From contig NZ_CP109473.1 in assembly GCF_036227405.1 (NCBI RefSeq), positions 3,782,001 through 3,846,000 of the forward strand: a stretch of DNA of 64,000 nucleotides. The letters run 5' to 3'. This DNA is from Streptomyces sp. NBC_01460. GTDB taxonomy: Bacteria; Actinomycetota; Actinomycetes; Streptomycetales; Streptomycetaceae. Shown here in pieces: positions 28,075-37,127 of this stretch. Every line of letters starts with the position of its first letter. The stretch's first letter is position 1. The notes under the pieces were generated by a model. The model was not told the DNA's origin and searched no databases. It saw only the letters and a list, made by a program, of their open reading frames with translations. The translations under genes were made by a program, and so were the position numbers.

Positions 28075-29045
28075 CGCTTCTCCCCCGGTCCGGACTCGCC
28101 CGGACCGTGTGTTCCGTTGGTGCCGTTCACGGCGTCGGTGCCCGACAGGACGCCGAGGAGGGCCTCCGCCGACTCCGGCTTGAGCAGGCCGTGGTCCAGC
28201 GCCCGGTCGGCCGTGGCGCGGGCCATGGCGAGGTATCCGGCCACCGTCTGCGGAGCGTGCGCGCGCAGCTCCCGGATGTGCGCGGACACCGTACCCGCGT
28301 CGCCCCGGGCGACGGGGCCGGTCAGGGCCGCGTCACCGGAGCGCAGGGCGTTGTCGAGCGCGGCCCCGAGCAGGGGCCCGAGCATCCGGTCGGGGGCGCC
28401 GACACCCGCCGTGCGGAGCAGCTCCATGGACTGGGCGACCAGCGTGACCAGGTGGTTCGCGCCGAGGGCGAGAGCCGCGTGGTAGAGCGGGCGGGACTCC
28501 TCGGCGATCCACTCGGGCTCGCCGCCCATCTCGATGACGAGCGCCTCCGCCGCGAGTCTCAGCTCCTCGGGGGCGGTGACCCCGAAGGAACAGCCCGCCA
28601 GCCTCTGGACGTCGACCGAGCTGCCGGTGAAGGTCATCGCCGGGTGCAGGGCGAGCGGGAGGGCGCCGGCCCGCAGCGCGGGATCGAGCACCTTCGTCCC
28701 GTAACGGCCGGAGGTGTGGACGAGGAGCTGGCCCGGTCGCACGGCGCGGGTCTCGGCGAGGCCCTCGACCAGACCGGGCAGCGCGTCGTCGGGGACGGTC
28801 AGCAGCACGAGCTCGGCGCGTGCGAGGACCTCGGCGGGGGTGACCAGGGGGACGTCGGGGAGCAGTGCGGCGGCCCGGCGCACGGATGCGTCGGAGACGC
28901 CCGACACCGCGACCGGGCGGTGCCCGGCGAGCTGCAGCGAGGCGGCGAGGGCGGGGCCGACCCGTCCCGCCCCGACGACGCCGACGGTGAGGCGGGCGGG
29001 GCGGTCCCTCGCGTCGAGGGTTTCCTTCGAAACTGATGCGTTCAC
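28071..29045 (-). CDS. Rossmann-like DUF2520 protein, probable NADP-dependent dehydrogenase
   Basis: 324 residues from GTG 29045 with GGAAGGCC upstream. N-terminal Rossmann fold [21 protein letters not shown] (about 22-42), then [15 protein letters not shown] and the HTSGRYG motif, and LALHPAMTF, the family's conserved dehydrogenase signature. The C-terminal DUF2520 helical domain follows ([23 protein letters not shown]). Layout matches 6-phosphogluconate and ketopantoate reductase-like enzymes. It is the first gene of the operon and overlaps panC by ATGA. Given that the next gene uses pantoate, ketopantoate reductase activity is an attractive idea but has no direct motif support. Confidence 0.85.
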   Translation of the reverse strand: MNASVSKETLDARDRPARLTVGVVGAGRVGPALAASLQLAGHRPVAVSGVSDASVRRAAALLPDVPLVTPAEVLARAELVLLTVPDDALPGLVEGLAETRAVRPGQLLVHTSGRYGTKVLDPALRAGALPLALHPAMTFTGSSVDVQRLAGCSFGVTAPEELRLAAEALVIEMGGEPEWIAEESRPLYHAALALGANHLVTLVAQSMELLRTAGVGAPDRMLGPLLGAALDNALRSGDAALTGPVARGDAGTVSAHIRELRAHAPQTVAGYLAMARATADRALDHGLLKPESAEALLGVLSGTDAVNGTNGTHGPGESGPGEKR

Positions 29046-29130
29046 GCGGCGATGGCCTTCCGTTCCAGTCCGCGGGGGGTACCGGACGATTTCTCTGCAT
29101 GCTACGCCAGCGTTTCGCCCCACCCCCCAA

Positions 29131-29151
29131 CTGTCCACAGCCTGTGGATAA
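29131..29151. promoter_or_regulatory. inverted pair of DnaA-box-like sequences
   Basis: CTGTCCACA at 29131-29139 and TGTGGATAA at 29143-29151 (complement TTATCCACA, a perfect E. coli-type box; the Streptomyces consensus is TTGTCCACA). They face each other with 3 bp between them, 86 bp upstream of the DUF2520-panC-nadBC-coaX operon and 62 bp before the lyase gene. Could bind DnaA or simply be a regulatory dyad. Confidence 0.45.
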
Positions 29152-29212
29152 CTTCCGGCGACAGGGGGAACCCCGGGTGGGTGGTGTCAGCGGTCCGGGT
29201 GATGATCGTCCC

Positions 29213-30358
29213 ATGGGAGTCACCGATGAGCAGAAGCAGCGGCACCGCAGGCTGACCGCGTGGCAGCGGTCCGGAAAGGTGCTGGCACGGGCCTCCGCGG
29301 ACCACACCCTGGCCGAGCGGCTGGCCGCGCTGGCCGCCGACGCCGGCACGGTCCACGACCTGGGCGAGTGGACGGACGTGTACGGCGACGGGGTCGTCGC
29401 CGAGGTGGAGCGGCGCACCGCGGAGCTGCTCGGCATGGAGGCCGCCGCGTTCTTCCCCACCGGGACGATGGCCCAGCAGGTCGCCCTGCGGTGCTGGGCC
29501 GGGCGCACGGGAAATCCGACCGTGGCGCTGCACCCGCTCTCCCACCCCGAGGTGCACGAAGGCGGCGCGCTGACCTCGGTGAGCGGACTGCGCACGGTGC
29601 ACCCCACGCGCGCGCCCCGGCAGGCGACGGCGGACGAGATCCGGGACTTCCCCGAGCCGTTCGGCACGCTGATGGTGGAGCTGCCGCTGCGCGACGCCGG
29701 CTTCGTCCTGCCCCTCTGGGAGGAGCTGGAGGCCGCTGTGGCCGCCGCCCGGGAGCGGGACGCGGTGGTGCATCTGGACGGGGCGCGGCTGTGGGAGTGC
29801 ACGTCGCACTTCGGGCGCGGACTGCCGGAGATCGCGGCGCTCGCCGACAGTGTGTACGTGTCGTTCTACAAGTCCCTGGACGGGCTGTCCGGGGCGGTGC
29901 TGGCGGGCTCCGAGTCGCTGGTCGAGGAGGCGCGGACCTGGCGCCACCGGTACGGCGGGCAGGTCTTCCAGCAGTACCCGGCGGCCCTCTCCGTCCTGCT
30001 GGGCCTGGAGCGCGAGCTGCCGAGGCTGCCGTCGTACGTGGCACACGCGAAGGTGGTCGCGGAGGCGCTGGCGGAGGGCTTCACCGACTCCGCGGTGCCC
30101 TGGTTCCGGGTGCACCCCGAGCCGCCGCACACCCACCAGTTCCAGGTCTGGCTGCCTTACACGCCCCAGGTGCTGGACGAGGCGTCGGTGCGGCAGTCCG
30201 AGGAGACGGGCGTGACCCTGTTCCGCCGCTGGTTCGCGGCTCCCGCGGGCCCGCCCGGACTCTCGTACACCGAGGTCACGGTCGCGGCGCCGGGGCTCGA
30301 GTGGACCGCCCGGGACGTGAAGGAGGCGGTGGCTGAGTTCGTCGCGCGCCTCGCATAG
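29213..30358 (+). CDS. PLP-dependent threonine aldolase / beta-eliminating lyase family protein
   Basis: 381 residues. Fold type I PLP enzyme of the GLY1/tryptophanase group: EVERRTAELLGMEAAAFFPTGTMAQQVALR (in part) is the cofactor-binding turn, VHLDGARLWE has the Asp that contacts the pyridine nitrogen, and SFYKSLDGLSGAVLAG carries the Schiff-base Lys. That matches low-specificity L-threonine aldolases, which split threonine into glycine and acetaldehyde; length is slightly above the usual 340-360. The ATG at 29213 lacks a strong ribosome-binding site and an upstream GTG in frame (about 29186) is possible. It is divergent from the cofactor operon. Confidence 0.85.
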   Translation: MGVTDEQKQRHRRLTAWQRSGKVLARASADHTLAERLAALAADAGTVHDLGEWTDVYGDGVVAEVERRTAELLGMEAAAFFPTGTMAQQVALRCWAGRTGNPTVALHPLSHPEVHEGGALTSVSGLRTVHPTRAPRQATADEIRDFPEPFGTLMVELPLRDAGFVLPLWEELEAAVAAARERDAVVHLDGARLWECTSHFGRGLPEIAALADSVYVSFYKSLDGLSGAVLAGSESLVEEARTWRHRYGGQVFQQYPAALSVLLGLERELPRLPSYVAHAKVVAEALAEGFTDSAVPWFRVHPEPPHTHQFQVWLPYTPQVLDEASVRQSEETGVTLFRRWFAAPAGPPGLSYTEVTVAAPGLEWTARDVKEAVAEFVARLA

Positions 30359-30373
30359 CCGGTGCGGTGCGGA

Positions 30374-30532
30374 TCAGGCGAGGGGCGGCCGGTGGGCGGC
30401 CGTCCAGGCGCGGACGCGCCTGCGGATCCCGCGCAGGACCTCCCGGTCGTGGGTGCCGGGCAGCGGGGGCGGCACCTCACCGGTCCGCGCGGCGCGGTAG
30501 CTGTCGAGCATGTGCTGCTGAACGGTGTCCAT
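30374..30532 (-). CDS. small basic hypothetical protein (52 aa)
   Basis: MDTVQQHMLDSYRAARTGEV followed by PPPLPGTHDREVLRGIRRRVRAWTAAHRPPLA, from the ATG at 30532. It is too short to classify. The Pro-Pro-Pro-Leu-Pro run and Arg-rich helix are what can be seen. It is convergent with the lyase gene (15 bp apart) and divergent from the DUF5937 regulator. I think it is a real gene because this peptide pattern, with HDREVLRGIRRRVRAWT, is familiar from Streptomyces hypotheticals, but that is memory only. Confidence 0.6.
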   Translation of the reverse strand: MDTVQQHMLDSYRAARTGEVPPPLPGTHDREVLRGIRRRVRAWTAAHRPPLA

Positions 30533-30630
30533 GCGTCCAGCGTGGCCCCGTCCCGTCCGGACCGCCCGTGGATTGACGACTGCGGTCAAGCGGCGGCGCG
30601 GCCCGCACCCGCACCCCGCACCATGGAGGG

Positions 30631-31749
30631 GTGAGCGTGCACATCGACATCGCGGGCCTGCCCCCCGAGCGCATAGTCTTCGAGACCTCCCCCCTCGCCG
30701 AGCTGGGGCTCGCCCTGCACGCGCTCTCCGAGCCCGGACACCACCCCGGGCTGCACGGCTGGGCGACCGCGACGGCCGCGGGGCTGGAGCCGGACCTGGC
30801 GGACCGGCTGCACGAGGCGGAGTTCCTGTGGCGGAACACCTTCTCCGACATCTTCATGCCGTTCGCCGGAGTCCGCGGCGGGGACGGCAGGGCGGGCGCG
30901 ACCCTCGCCGAGGACCTGCACATCCTGGACCGGCTCGACGACGAGCGGTTCGTGTCGGCCGCACTGGAGTTCAGCTACACGAACCTCTACGCGACGGGGG
31001 CGCCCTCGCCGCTCACCGACGCGACGATGCGGACACGCGCCCTGGACATGGCGTCGGCCAGGGGACCGAAGCAGCTGGACTTCACCCGGCAGCTCCTGGC
31101 CGATCCGGGCTCCGTGCGCGGCTGGGTACGGCGCCTCTTCGAGGACTGCGACCAGGCCTTCTTCGCCGACACCTGGCGGCGCGCCCAGGTCCAGCTGACC
31201 GCCGACGCCCGCCACAAGGCCGAGATACTGCGGCGCAGGGGTGTCGGCGCGGCACTGGGCGCGGTCTCCGCCGCCCTGTCGCTGGACGAGGAGACCGGCA
31301 GGATCAGCGTCGACAAGCTGACCACGGGCCGGACCGAGGCCACGGGCTCGGCCGCGGGCACCGGTCTCACCCTCATCCCGACGAGCTTCGGCTGGCCGCA
31401 CCTGATGGTGCTGCACGCCCCGGGCTGGCGTCCGGTGATCCACTACCCGGTGCACCGCCCCGAACTGCCCTCCCCCGCCTCCGTCGAGCTGCTCCAGCTC
31501 CGGATGGAGGCGCTGGCCCACCCCATGCGGATGCGGATCTGCCGCAACCTGGCCCGCTCCCCGTACACCACGGGCGAGCTCGCCGACTCGCACGGCATCA
31601 CGCCCCCCGAGGTCTCCCGCCACCTGGCGCTGCTCAAGAAGGCCGGCCTGGTCACCACCCGCCGGCGGGGCCGTTACGTCCTGCACTCCCTGGACCTGAC
31701 GGTCGTGGCCCGCCTGGGCAGCGACTTCCTGGAGGGGGTCCTGCGGTGA
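30631..31749 (+). CDS. DUF5937/ArsR-type winged-helix transcriptional regulator
   Basis: 372 residues from GTG 30631. The first 270 residues form a mixed domain of the actinobacterial DUF5937 kind (VFETSPLAELGLALHALSEPGHHPGLHGWA at the start). The C-terminal 80 residues are a clear ArsR-like winged helix: EALAHPMRMRICRNLARSPYTTGELADSHGITPPEVSRHLALLKKAGLVTTRRRGRYVLHSLD (in parts, AHPMRMRICRNL and VSRHLALLKKAGLVTTRR). No cysteine metal site is visible, so sensing must be done by the N-terminal domain. It is convergent with the NarL-type response regulator gene. Confidence 0.87.
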   Translation: MSVHIDIAGLPPERIVFETSPLAELGLALHALSEPGHHPGLHGWATATAAGLEPDLADRLHEAEFLWRNTFSDIFMPFAGVRGGDGRAGATLAEDLHILDRLDDERFVSAALEFSYTNLYATGAPSPLTDATMRTRALDMASARGPKQLDFTRQLLADPGSVRGWVRRLFEDCDQAFFADTWRRAQVQLTADARHKAEILRRRGVGAALGAVSAALSLDEETGRISVDKLTTGRTEATGSAAGTGLTLIPTSFGWPHLMVLHAPGWRPVIHYPVHRPELPSPASVELLQLRMEALAHPMRMRICRNLARSPYTTGELADSHGITPPEVSRHLALLKKAGLVTTRRRGRYVLHSLDLTVVARLGSDFLEGVLR

Positions 31750-31783
31750 CCGGAGCGGCAGAGAAACGCTGCCGAGGAGCGCC

Positions 31784-32458
31784 TCAGCCCGCTCCGCCAC
31801 CCGCCCTGACCAGCCCCGTCTCGTAGGCGAGGACGACGACCTGGACGCGGTCGCGCAGGCCCAGCTTGGTGAGGATGCGCCCGACGTGGGTCTTGACGGT
31901 CGCCTCGGACAGCACCAGCCGGCCCGCGATCTCGCCGTTCGACAGCCCCTGGGCGACGAGCAGCATCACCTCGCGCTCGCGCTCGGTCAGTTTCTCGACG
32001 TGCTTGTGGTGCGGGTCCTTCCTGCCGCTCGGCAGCATCGGCGAGAACCGGTCGAGCAGCCTGCGGGTCGTGGACGGGGCCACGACGGCGTCCCCGCTGT
32101 GCACGGACCGGATGGCCGAGAGCAGTTCGCCGGGCGGCACGTCCTTGAGCATGAAGCCGCTGGCCCCCGCCTTCAGGCCGGAGAACGCGTACTCGTCGAG
32201 ATCGAACGTGGTCAGGATCAGCACCTTGGGCGGATCGGTCCGCGCGCAGATGCGCCGGGTCGCCTCGACGCCGTCCAGCCGGGGCATGCGCACGTCCATC
32301 AGCACCACGTCGACCTCGGTCGCCCCCAGGACCTCGATCGCCTCGGCACCGTCGCCCGCCTCCGCGACGACCTCCATGTCCGGCTGGGCGGCGAGCACCA
32401 TCCGGAAACCGGTGCGCAGCAGCACCTGGTCGTCGACGAGCATCACGCGGATGGCCAT
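31784..32458 (-). CDS. NarL/FixJ-family response regulator
   Basis: 224 residues. Receiver domain with D9-D10, phospho-acceptor D55 ([13 protein letters not shown]), Thr in LILTTFD and Lys in MLKDVPPGE. LuxR-type HTH near the C-terminus ([40 protein letters not shown] in part). It is the partner of the sensor kinase gene just upstream, with 19 bp between them. The regulated process is unknown; no obvious target gene lies next to it. Confidence 0.94.
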   Translation of the reverse strand: MAIRVMLVDDQVLLRTGFRMVLAAQPDMEVVAEAGDGAEAIEVLGATEVDVVLMDVRMPRLDGVEATRRICARTDPPKVLILTTFDLDEYAFSGLKAGASGFMLKDVPPGELLSAIRSVHSGDAVVAPSTTRRLLDRFSPMLPSGRKDPHHKHVEKLTEREREVMLLVAQGLSNGEIAGRLVLSEATVKTHVGRILTKLGLRDRVQVVVLAYETGLVRAGGGAG

Positions 32459-32477
32459 GAGGTGTCCTGTCCTTCTG

Positions 32478-33683
32478 TCACTGAGCCGGCTTGAGCGGAA
32501 GCAGGGCGCTGATCCGGAAGCCGCCGCCCTGACGCGGCCCCGCGTCCAGCGTGCCGCCGACCATGCCGACCCGCTCACGCATGCCGATCATTCCCTGGCC
32601 CGCGCCGTCGGCCCCGCCGTCCTCGTACAGCTCGTGGGGGGCGCCGCGGCCGTCGTCCTCGACCAGCAGGCCGAGCCCGTCGTCGAAGTAGACCAGCCGT
32701 ACGCTCGCCCCGGCGTCCGGGCCGCCGTGCTTGCGGGTGTTGGTGAGCGCCTCCTGCACGATGCGGTACGCGGTCAGTTCGACCCCGCTGGGCAGGGGAC
32801 GCGGGGTGCCCTCGATCTTGAAGTCCACCGCGAGGCCGGTCTCCCTGACCTTGCCGACGAGCTCCTCGATCTGCTCGACGTCGGGCTGGGGGACGTACTC
32901 CCCGCTCTCCGGGGAATCGCCGGTCCTGAGCACTCCGAGCAGCCGCCGCATCTCCGCGAGCGCCTGGCGGCCGGTGGCGGAGATCGTCTCCAGCGCCTGC
33001 CGGGCCTGATCCGGGGACGCGTCCATGACATATGCGGCGCCGTCGGCCTGGACCACCATCACCGAGACGTTGTGCGCGACGACGTCGTGCAGTTCGCGGG
33101 CGATACGGGCCCGTTCGGCGGCCACGGCGACCTTCGACTGCGCCTCGCGCTCCCGCTCCAGCCGGGCGGCCCGCTCCTCCAGCTGGCTGAAGTAGGCCCG
33201 CCGGGTGCGCATCGAGTCGCCGAGCACCCAGGCCAGGACGAACGGCACGGTCATGATGACGACGTAGCCGGCCGTCTGCACCCAGCCGCCCTCAGGGGCC
33301 TCGTCGGGCCAGCGCAGCCGCGACAGGCCGGCCGCGGTCAGGCTGCATCCGAGGGCGAGCCGGGACGCCCAGCGGTCCCCCACCGTGGCCACGGTGTACG
33401 TGATCACCAGCATGGCGAAGTCGGCCACGCCCGGCCGCACCCCGAACAGCAGTTGGGCGAGCCCCATCAGGATCGCGAGCAGCAGCATCTTCTCCGGCGC
33501 CCGGCGGCGCAGCGCGACCACGGCGCACAGCCCGAGGGCGATCGGCACGGCGGCGACGCGCTCCCGGCCGCCACCGACCTGCTCGGCCACGATGGACACG
33601 CCGGAGAACCCGAGGAGGAGGACAGCCCAGAAGGTGTCGACGCCCGTCGGGTGTCTGCGGATGAAATCGTAGAAGCGCTGCAC
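32478..33683 (-). CDS. sensor histidine kinase, HisKA_3 type
   Basis: 401 residues. An N-terminal membrane module of four to five helices (about 16-155) has little outside sequence, typical of kinases that sense within the membrane. Coiled region [36 protein letters not shown] carries the HisKA_3 phospho-acceptor H199 in [11 protein letters not shown]. The HATPase domain has N box ([13 protein letters not shown]), G1 (VEDDGRGAP) and G2 ([11 protein letters not shown]). It makes a two-component system with the NarL-type regulator downstream. It is divergent from the methyltransferase gene, 96 bp apart. Confidence 0.93.
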   Translation of the reverse strand: MQRFYDFIRRHPTGVDTFWAVLLLGFSGVSIVAEQVGGGRERVAAVPIALGLCAVVALRRRAPEKMLLLAILMGLAQLLFGVRPGVADFAMLVITYTVATVGDRWASRLALGCSLTAAGLSRLRWPDEAPEGGWVQTAGYVVIMTVPFVLAWVLGDSMRTRRAYFSQLEERAARLEREREAQSKVAVAAERARIARELHDVVAHNVSVMVVQADGAAYVMDASPDQARQALETISATGRQALAEMRRLLGVLRTGDSPESGEYVPQPDVEQIEELVGKVRETGLAVDFKIEGTPRPLPSGVELTAYRIVQEALTNTRKHGGPDAGASVRLVYFDDGLGLLVEDDGRGAPHELYEDGGADGAGQGMIGMRERVGMVGGTLDAGPRQGGGFRISALLPLKPAQ

Positions 33684-33779
33684 GTTACCCAGCGTAGGGA
33701 CAGCAGATCGGTGCCCGGGTCAGCCGAAGGGCCGATCCGGGTCCTGGGACCGTACTCCCCAAGGTGGAGACTTGCCTAC

Positions 33780-34781
33780 GTGACGTATGACTGGTGCCGC
33801 TGGCGGGAAGCCGCCGAGACCGCTTTGTACGGGGAAGAGGGGTTCTACCGGCGTCCGGAGGGCCCCGCGGGCCATTTCCGCACGTCGGTGCACGCCTCCC
33901 CCCTCTTCGCCACCGCTGTCGCCCGGCTGCTGGCCGCGACGGCACGGGAGCTGGGGACGGACTCCGTGGGCCTGGTGGATGTGGGAGCGGGCCGCGGAGA
34001 GCTGCTGACCGGGGTGCTGGCCGCCCTGCGGGCCGGGTCCCTGGCTCCCGGCCTCACCGTGCGGGCGTACGCCGTGGAGATCGCCCCGCGCCCGCCGGGC
34101 CTGGACCCGGCCGTCGAGTGGTGCTCCGAACCCCCGCAGGGCGTGCGCGGGCTGCTGTTCGCCAACGAGTGGCTGGACAACGTCCCGACGGACATCGCCG
34201 AGGCCGACGCGGACGGGGTGCCCCGCTACGTCCTCGTGCGGAGGGACGACGGCACGGAGCGGCTCGGGGAACCGGTGACCGGCGAGGACGCCCGGTGGCT
34301 CGGCCGCTGGTGGCCGCTGTCCCGGCCCGGGGACCGTGCGGAGATCGGCCGGCCGCGCGACGAGGCCTGGGCCGATGCCGTCGCCTCGCTCGCCGGCGGG
34401 ACCGCGGTGGCGGTGGACTACGCCCATGTCCGTGCGGCGAGACCTCCGTTCGGGACACTGACCGGCTTCCGGGAAGGCCGCGAGGTGCCGCCCGTGCCCG
34501 ACGGGAGCTGCGACCTGACCTCCCACGTCGCGCTGGACGCGTGCGCGGCCGCGGCGGGTGGCGAGGCCCGGCTCCTGGACCAGCGGACCGCGCTGCGGAA
34601 GCTGGGCATCAGTGGCGAACGCCCCTCCCTGGCACGTGCGTCGGCCGACCCGGCCGGCTATGTGCGGGCCCTCGCGTCGGCCGGTGAGGCGGCGGAGCTC
34701 ACGGCGCGCGGCGGGCTGGGCGACTTCGGCTGGCTGCGGCATCGGGTCCCGGACCGCGAGGAGGGATACTGTCCGGCATGA
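33780..34781 (+). CDS. MidA/NDUFAF7-family SAM-dependent methyltransferase
   Basis: 333 residues from GTG 33780, with GGTGGAG ten bases before. The order of motifs follows mitochondrial NDUFAF7 from end to end: [31 protein letters not shown] (NDUFAF7: GDFITSPEISQIFG), SAM loop [15 protein letters not shown] (VELGPGRGTLVGDIL), AYAVEIAP (HLVEVSQ), [12 protein letters not shown] (LAHEFFDVLP), AVAVDYAHV (ALVADYGHD), [15 protein letters not shown] (GTADLTADVDFSYL) and [13 protein letters not shown] (IKQHTFLKNMGI). NDUFAF7 dimethylates an arginine of the 49-kDa complex I subunit. The next gene, overlapping by ATGA, encodes exactly such a subunit, so this protein probably methylates it. Comparison is by eye from memory. 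Confidence 0.86.
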   Translation: MTYDWCRWREAAETALYGEEGFYRRPEGPAGHFRTSVHASPLFATAVARLLAATARELGTDSVGLVDVGAGRGELLTGVLAALRAGSLAPGLTVRAYAVEIAPRPPGLDPAVEWCSEPPQGVRGLLFANEWLDNVPTDIAEADADGVPRYVLVRRDDGTERLGEPVTGEDARWLGRWWPLSRPGDRAEIGRPRDEAWADAVASLAGGTAVAVDYAHVRAARPPFGTLTGFREGREVPPVPDGSCDLTSHVALDACAAAAGGEARLLDQRTALRKLGISGERPSLARASADPAGYVRALASAGEAAELTARGGLGDFGWLRHRVPDREEGYCPA

Positions 34782-35920
34782 CGGAGACGACGATCGGCAT
34801 CGGCGGCGCGGCGGAGAGCACCGACATGGTGCTGAACATCGGTCCGCAACACCCCTCCACCCACGGTGTGCTCCGGCTCCGGCTCGTCCTGGACGGTGAG
34901 CGGATCCAGCAGGCCGAGCCCGTCATCGGCTACATGCACCGGGGCGCGGAGAAGCTCTTCGAGGCCCGGGACTACCGGCAGATCATCATGCTCGCCAACC
35001 GGCACGACTGGCTGTCGGCGTTCTCCAACGAGCTCGGGGTCGTCATGGCCGTCGAGCGGATGCTCGGCATGGAGGTCCCGGAGCGCGCCGTCTGGACGAG
35101 GACGCTGCTGGCGGAGCTGAACCGGGTCCTCAACCATCTGATGTTCCTCGGCTCCTACCCCCTCGAACTCGGCGGGATCACCCCGGTGTTCCACGCGTTC
35201 CGGGAGCGCGAGGAGCTCCAGGCCGTGATGGAGGAGGTCTCCGGCGGCCGGATGCACTACATGTTCAACCGGGTCGGCGGCCTCAAGGAGGACCTGCCCG
35301 CGGGCTGGCTCGGCCGGGCCAGGGACACCGTGGCGTCCGTGCGTTCCCGGATGGACGTGTACGACCGGCTGGTCCTCGGCAACGAGATCTTCCGGGGCCG
35401 CACCCGCGGCGTGGGCGTGCTGTCGGCCGAGGCGGTGCACGCGTACGGGGTGTCCGGGCCGATCGCCCGCGCCTCCGGGGTCGACTTCGACCTGCGGCGC
35501 GACGAGCCGTATCTCGCCTACGGCGAACTGCGGGACACCCTCGAGGTCGTCACCCGGACCGAAGGCGACTGCCTGGCCCGTTTCGAATGCCTCCTGGAGC
35601 AGACGCACAACGCGCTGGACCTGGCCGACGCGTGCCTGGACCGGATGGCGGACCTGCCTCCCGGTCCCATCAACCAGCGGCTGCCCAAGGTGCTGAAGGC
35701 ACCGGAGGGCCACACCTACGCGTGGACCGAGAACCCGCTGGGCATCAACGGCTACTACCTGGTGTCCACGGGCGAGAAGACCCCGTACCGGCTGAAGCTG
35801 CGCTCGGCGTCGTTCAACAACATCCAGGCGCTCACCGAGCTGCTGCCGGGCACGCTCGTCGCCGACATGGTGGCGATCCTGGGCTCGCTCTTCTTCGTCG
35901 TCGGGGACATCGACAAGTAG
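34778..35920 (+). CDS. nuoD2: orphan NADH-quinone oxidoreductase subunit D (NuoD-like)
   Basis: 380 residues, complete from [20 protein letters not shown] to [12 protein letters not shown]. Complex I 49-kDa subunit with the GPQHPSTHG loop (H25, H29), [46 protein letters not shown] and a C-terminal [20 protein letters not shown]. No other nuo genes are near, so it is a stand-alone paralogue. R55 in MHRGAEK corresponds to the arginine methylated in mitochondria (bovine R85). The quinone-ligating Tyr (bovine Y108, in DRLDY) is Trp here: W78 in NRHDW. It overlaps the methyltransferase gene by 4 bp. It may exchange with the main NuoD or act in another membrane complex. Confidence 0.92.
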   Translation: MTETTIGIGGAAESTDMVLNIGPQHPSTHGVLRLRLVLDGERIQQAEPVIGYMHRGAEKLFEARDYRQIIMLANRHDWLSAFSNELGVVMAVERMLGMEVPERAVWTRTLLAELNRVLNHLMFLGSYPLELGGITPVFHAFREREELQAVMEEVSGGRMHYMFNRVGGLKEDLPAGWLGRARDTVASVRSRMDVYDRLVLGNEIFRGRTRGVGVLSAEAVHAYGVSGPIARASGVDFDLRRDEPYLAYGELRDTLEVVTRTEGDCLARFECLLEQTHNALDLADACLDRMADLPPGPINQRLPKVLKAPEGHTYAWTENPLGINGYYLVSTGEKTPYRLKLRSASFNNIQALTELLPGTLVADMVAILGSLFFVVGDIDK

Positions 35921-35983
35921 CCGGGCCCGGCCGAGGAAGTCCTCGGACGGCCTCCCGCCACGAGCCGCCGCCACGAGCCGCCG

Positions 35984-37012
35984 CTACGAGGAGATCGCGC
36001 TCCGCAGCTCGACGACGTCCAGCTGCTCGGTCTCGTCGTGCGCCGTGAGGTCGATGACCTTGCCCACGGCGCGGTTCTCGGCCGTGCTCGTCCGGTGCGC
36101 CGCCAGCGCCTCCTCGCCCACGACGTCCGCGAGGTCCTCGTTCTGCACGGACTCGATCGCGGCGTCCGCCTTCTGCGTGCCGAAGAAGTCGAAGCTTCCC
36201 TGCGGCACGAGGTGGCGGCGCGCCGCGGCGTACGGGACGACCGTGGACGCGGCCGGCACCGCACGGGGCGGACGTACCGACGCGGGGGACAGCCGCGGTG
36301 CGGGGAGGGCTGACTGGGGGCGACGGTGCTGGAGGTCACCCGCTCCGCCGACCGCCGCGTGCTTCCCCTGGGAGCCGCCGCTCTCCGTGTCCCGCTCCGC
36401 CGACCGCTCGGCGATGTCGCGCTTCCTGGCCAGCTCGGCCGTGCGGCGGGCCTCCTGGAGTGCGGCGTTGCGCGGCAGGTCCTTCAGGGCCTGCGCGGCC
36501 CGCAGATAGGCGCCCGGGGTCGGTGTGGACCGGGCGGGCGGGAGCTCGCGCGGCGCGGACGCCTCGATGGCGAGCTGCCTGCGGCCTTCCAGCGCACCGG
36601 CCCGCTCCGTCTCGGCGTTGGCGTACCGGCGCAGCAGCGCGGCGTGTTCGCCCCGCAGACCGGCGAGCTCCACGCGCTTGCGACGCACCTTGGTCTCCAG
36701 CCGGGTGCGCAGTTCCCGTGATTCCTCGAGGTCCGCCTCGAGTTCGGCTATGCGCTCCTCGGTCCTCCACTCGTCACCGGCCCGGGCGCGGGTCAGCTCC
36801 GCCACGCGCAGACCCGCGGCCCGGTCCCAGCTCCGCATCATGCAGGCGCCGGTGACGGCGGCGGCCGCCGTCACGGCCACCAGGGCGCGCAGGGCCAGAG
36901 GTTCCGCCAGGAGCCAGGCTCCGGCGGCACAGACGACCGGCGCTCCGGCCACCACGGCGGGAGGCAGGATTCTGTGGAGGGGCGGCGAATGGCGGTGGCG
37001 TCCTCGTGGCAT
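35984..37012 (-). CDS. membrane-anchored coiled-coil protein
   Basis: 342 residues from ATG 37012; an upstream in-frame codon (37042) adds ten residues. Two close hydrophobic helices (ILPPAVVAGAPVVCAAGAWLLA and LRALVAVTAAAAVTGACM, about 15-52) are followed by a coiled coil (about 65-125, RIAELEADLEESRELRTRLETKVRRKRVELAGLRGEHAALLRRY in part). A long polar tail ends with DVVGEEALAAHRTSTAEN. Predicted inside-facing tail suits a scaffold or cell-division-type role, but no family is recognised. It is convergent with nuoD2; the 62 bp between them holds short imperfect GCCACGAGCCGC repeats. Confidence 0.78.
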   Translation of the reverse strand: MPRGRHRHSPPLHRILPPAVVAGAPVVCAAGAWLLAEPLALRALVAVTAAAAVTGACMMRSWDRAAGLRVAELTRARAGDEWRTEERIAELEADLEESRELRTRLETKVRRKRVELAGLRGEHAALLRRYANAETERAGALEGRRQLAIEASAPRELPPARSTPTPGAYLRAAQALKDLPRNAALQEARRTAELARKRDIAERSAERDTESGGSQGKHAAVGGAGDLQHRRPQSALPAPRLSPASVRPPRAVPAASTVVPYAAARRHLVPQGSFDFFGTQKADAAIESVQNEDLADVVGEEALAAHRTSTAENRAVGKVIDLTAHDETEQLDVVELRSAISS

Positions 37013-37127
37013 GGCCCGAAATTTACCGTGCGCACGAGTCACTTGGGAGGCCGCCCGGCAATCTGTTCCCCGCCGGTTACCTGGCCGGGCCCGGGAAGCC
37101 TCTCAAGTGCCCCTTCCGGACGCCTTT

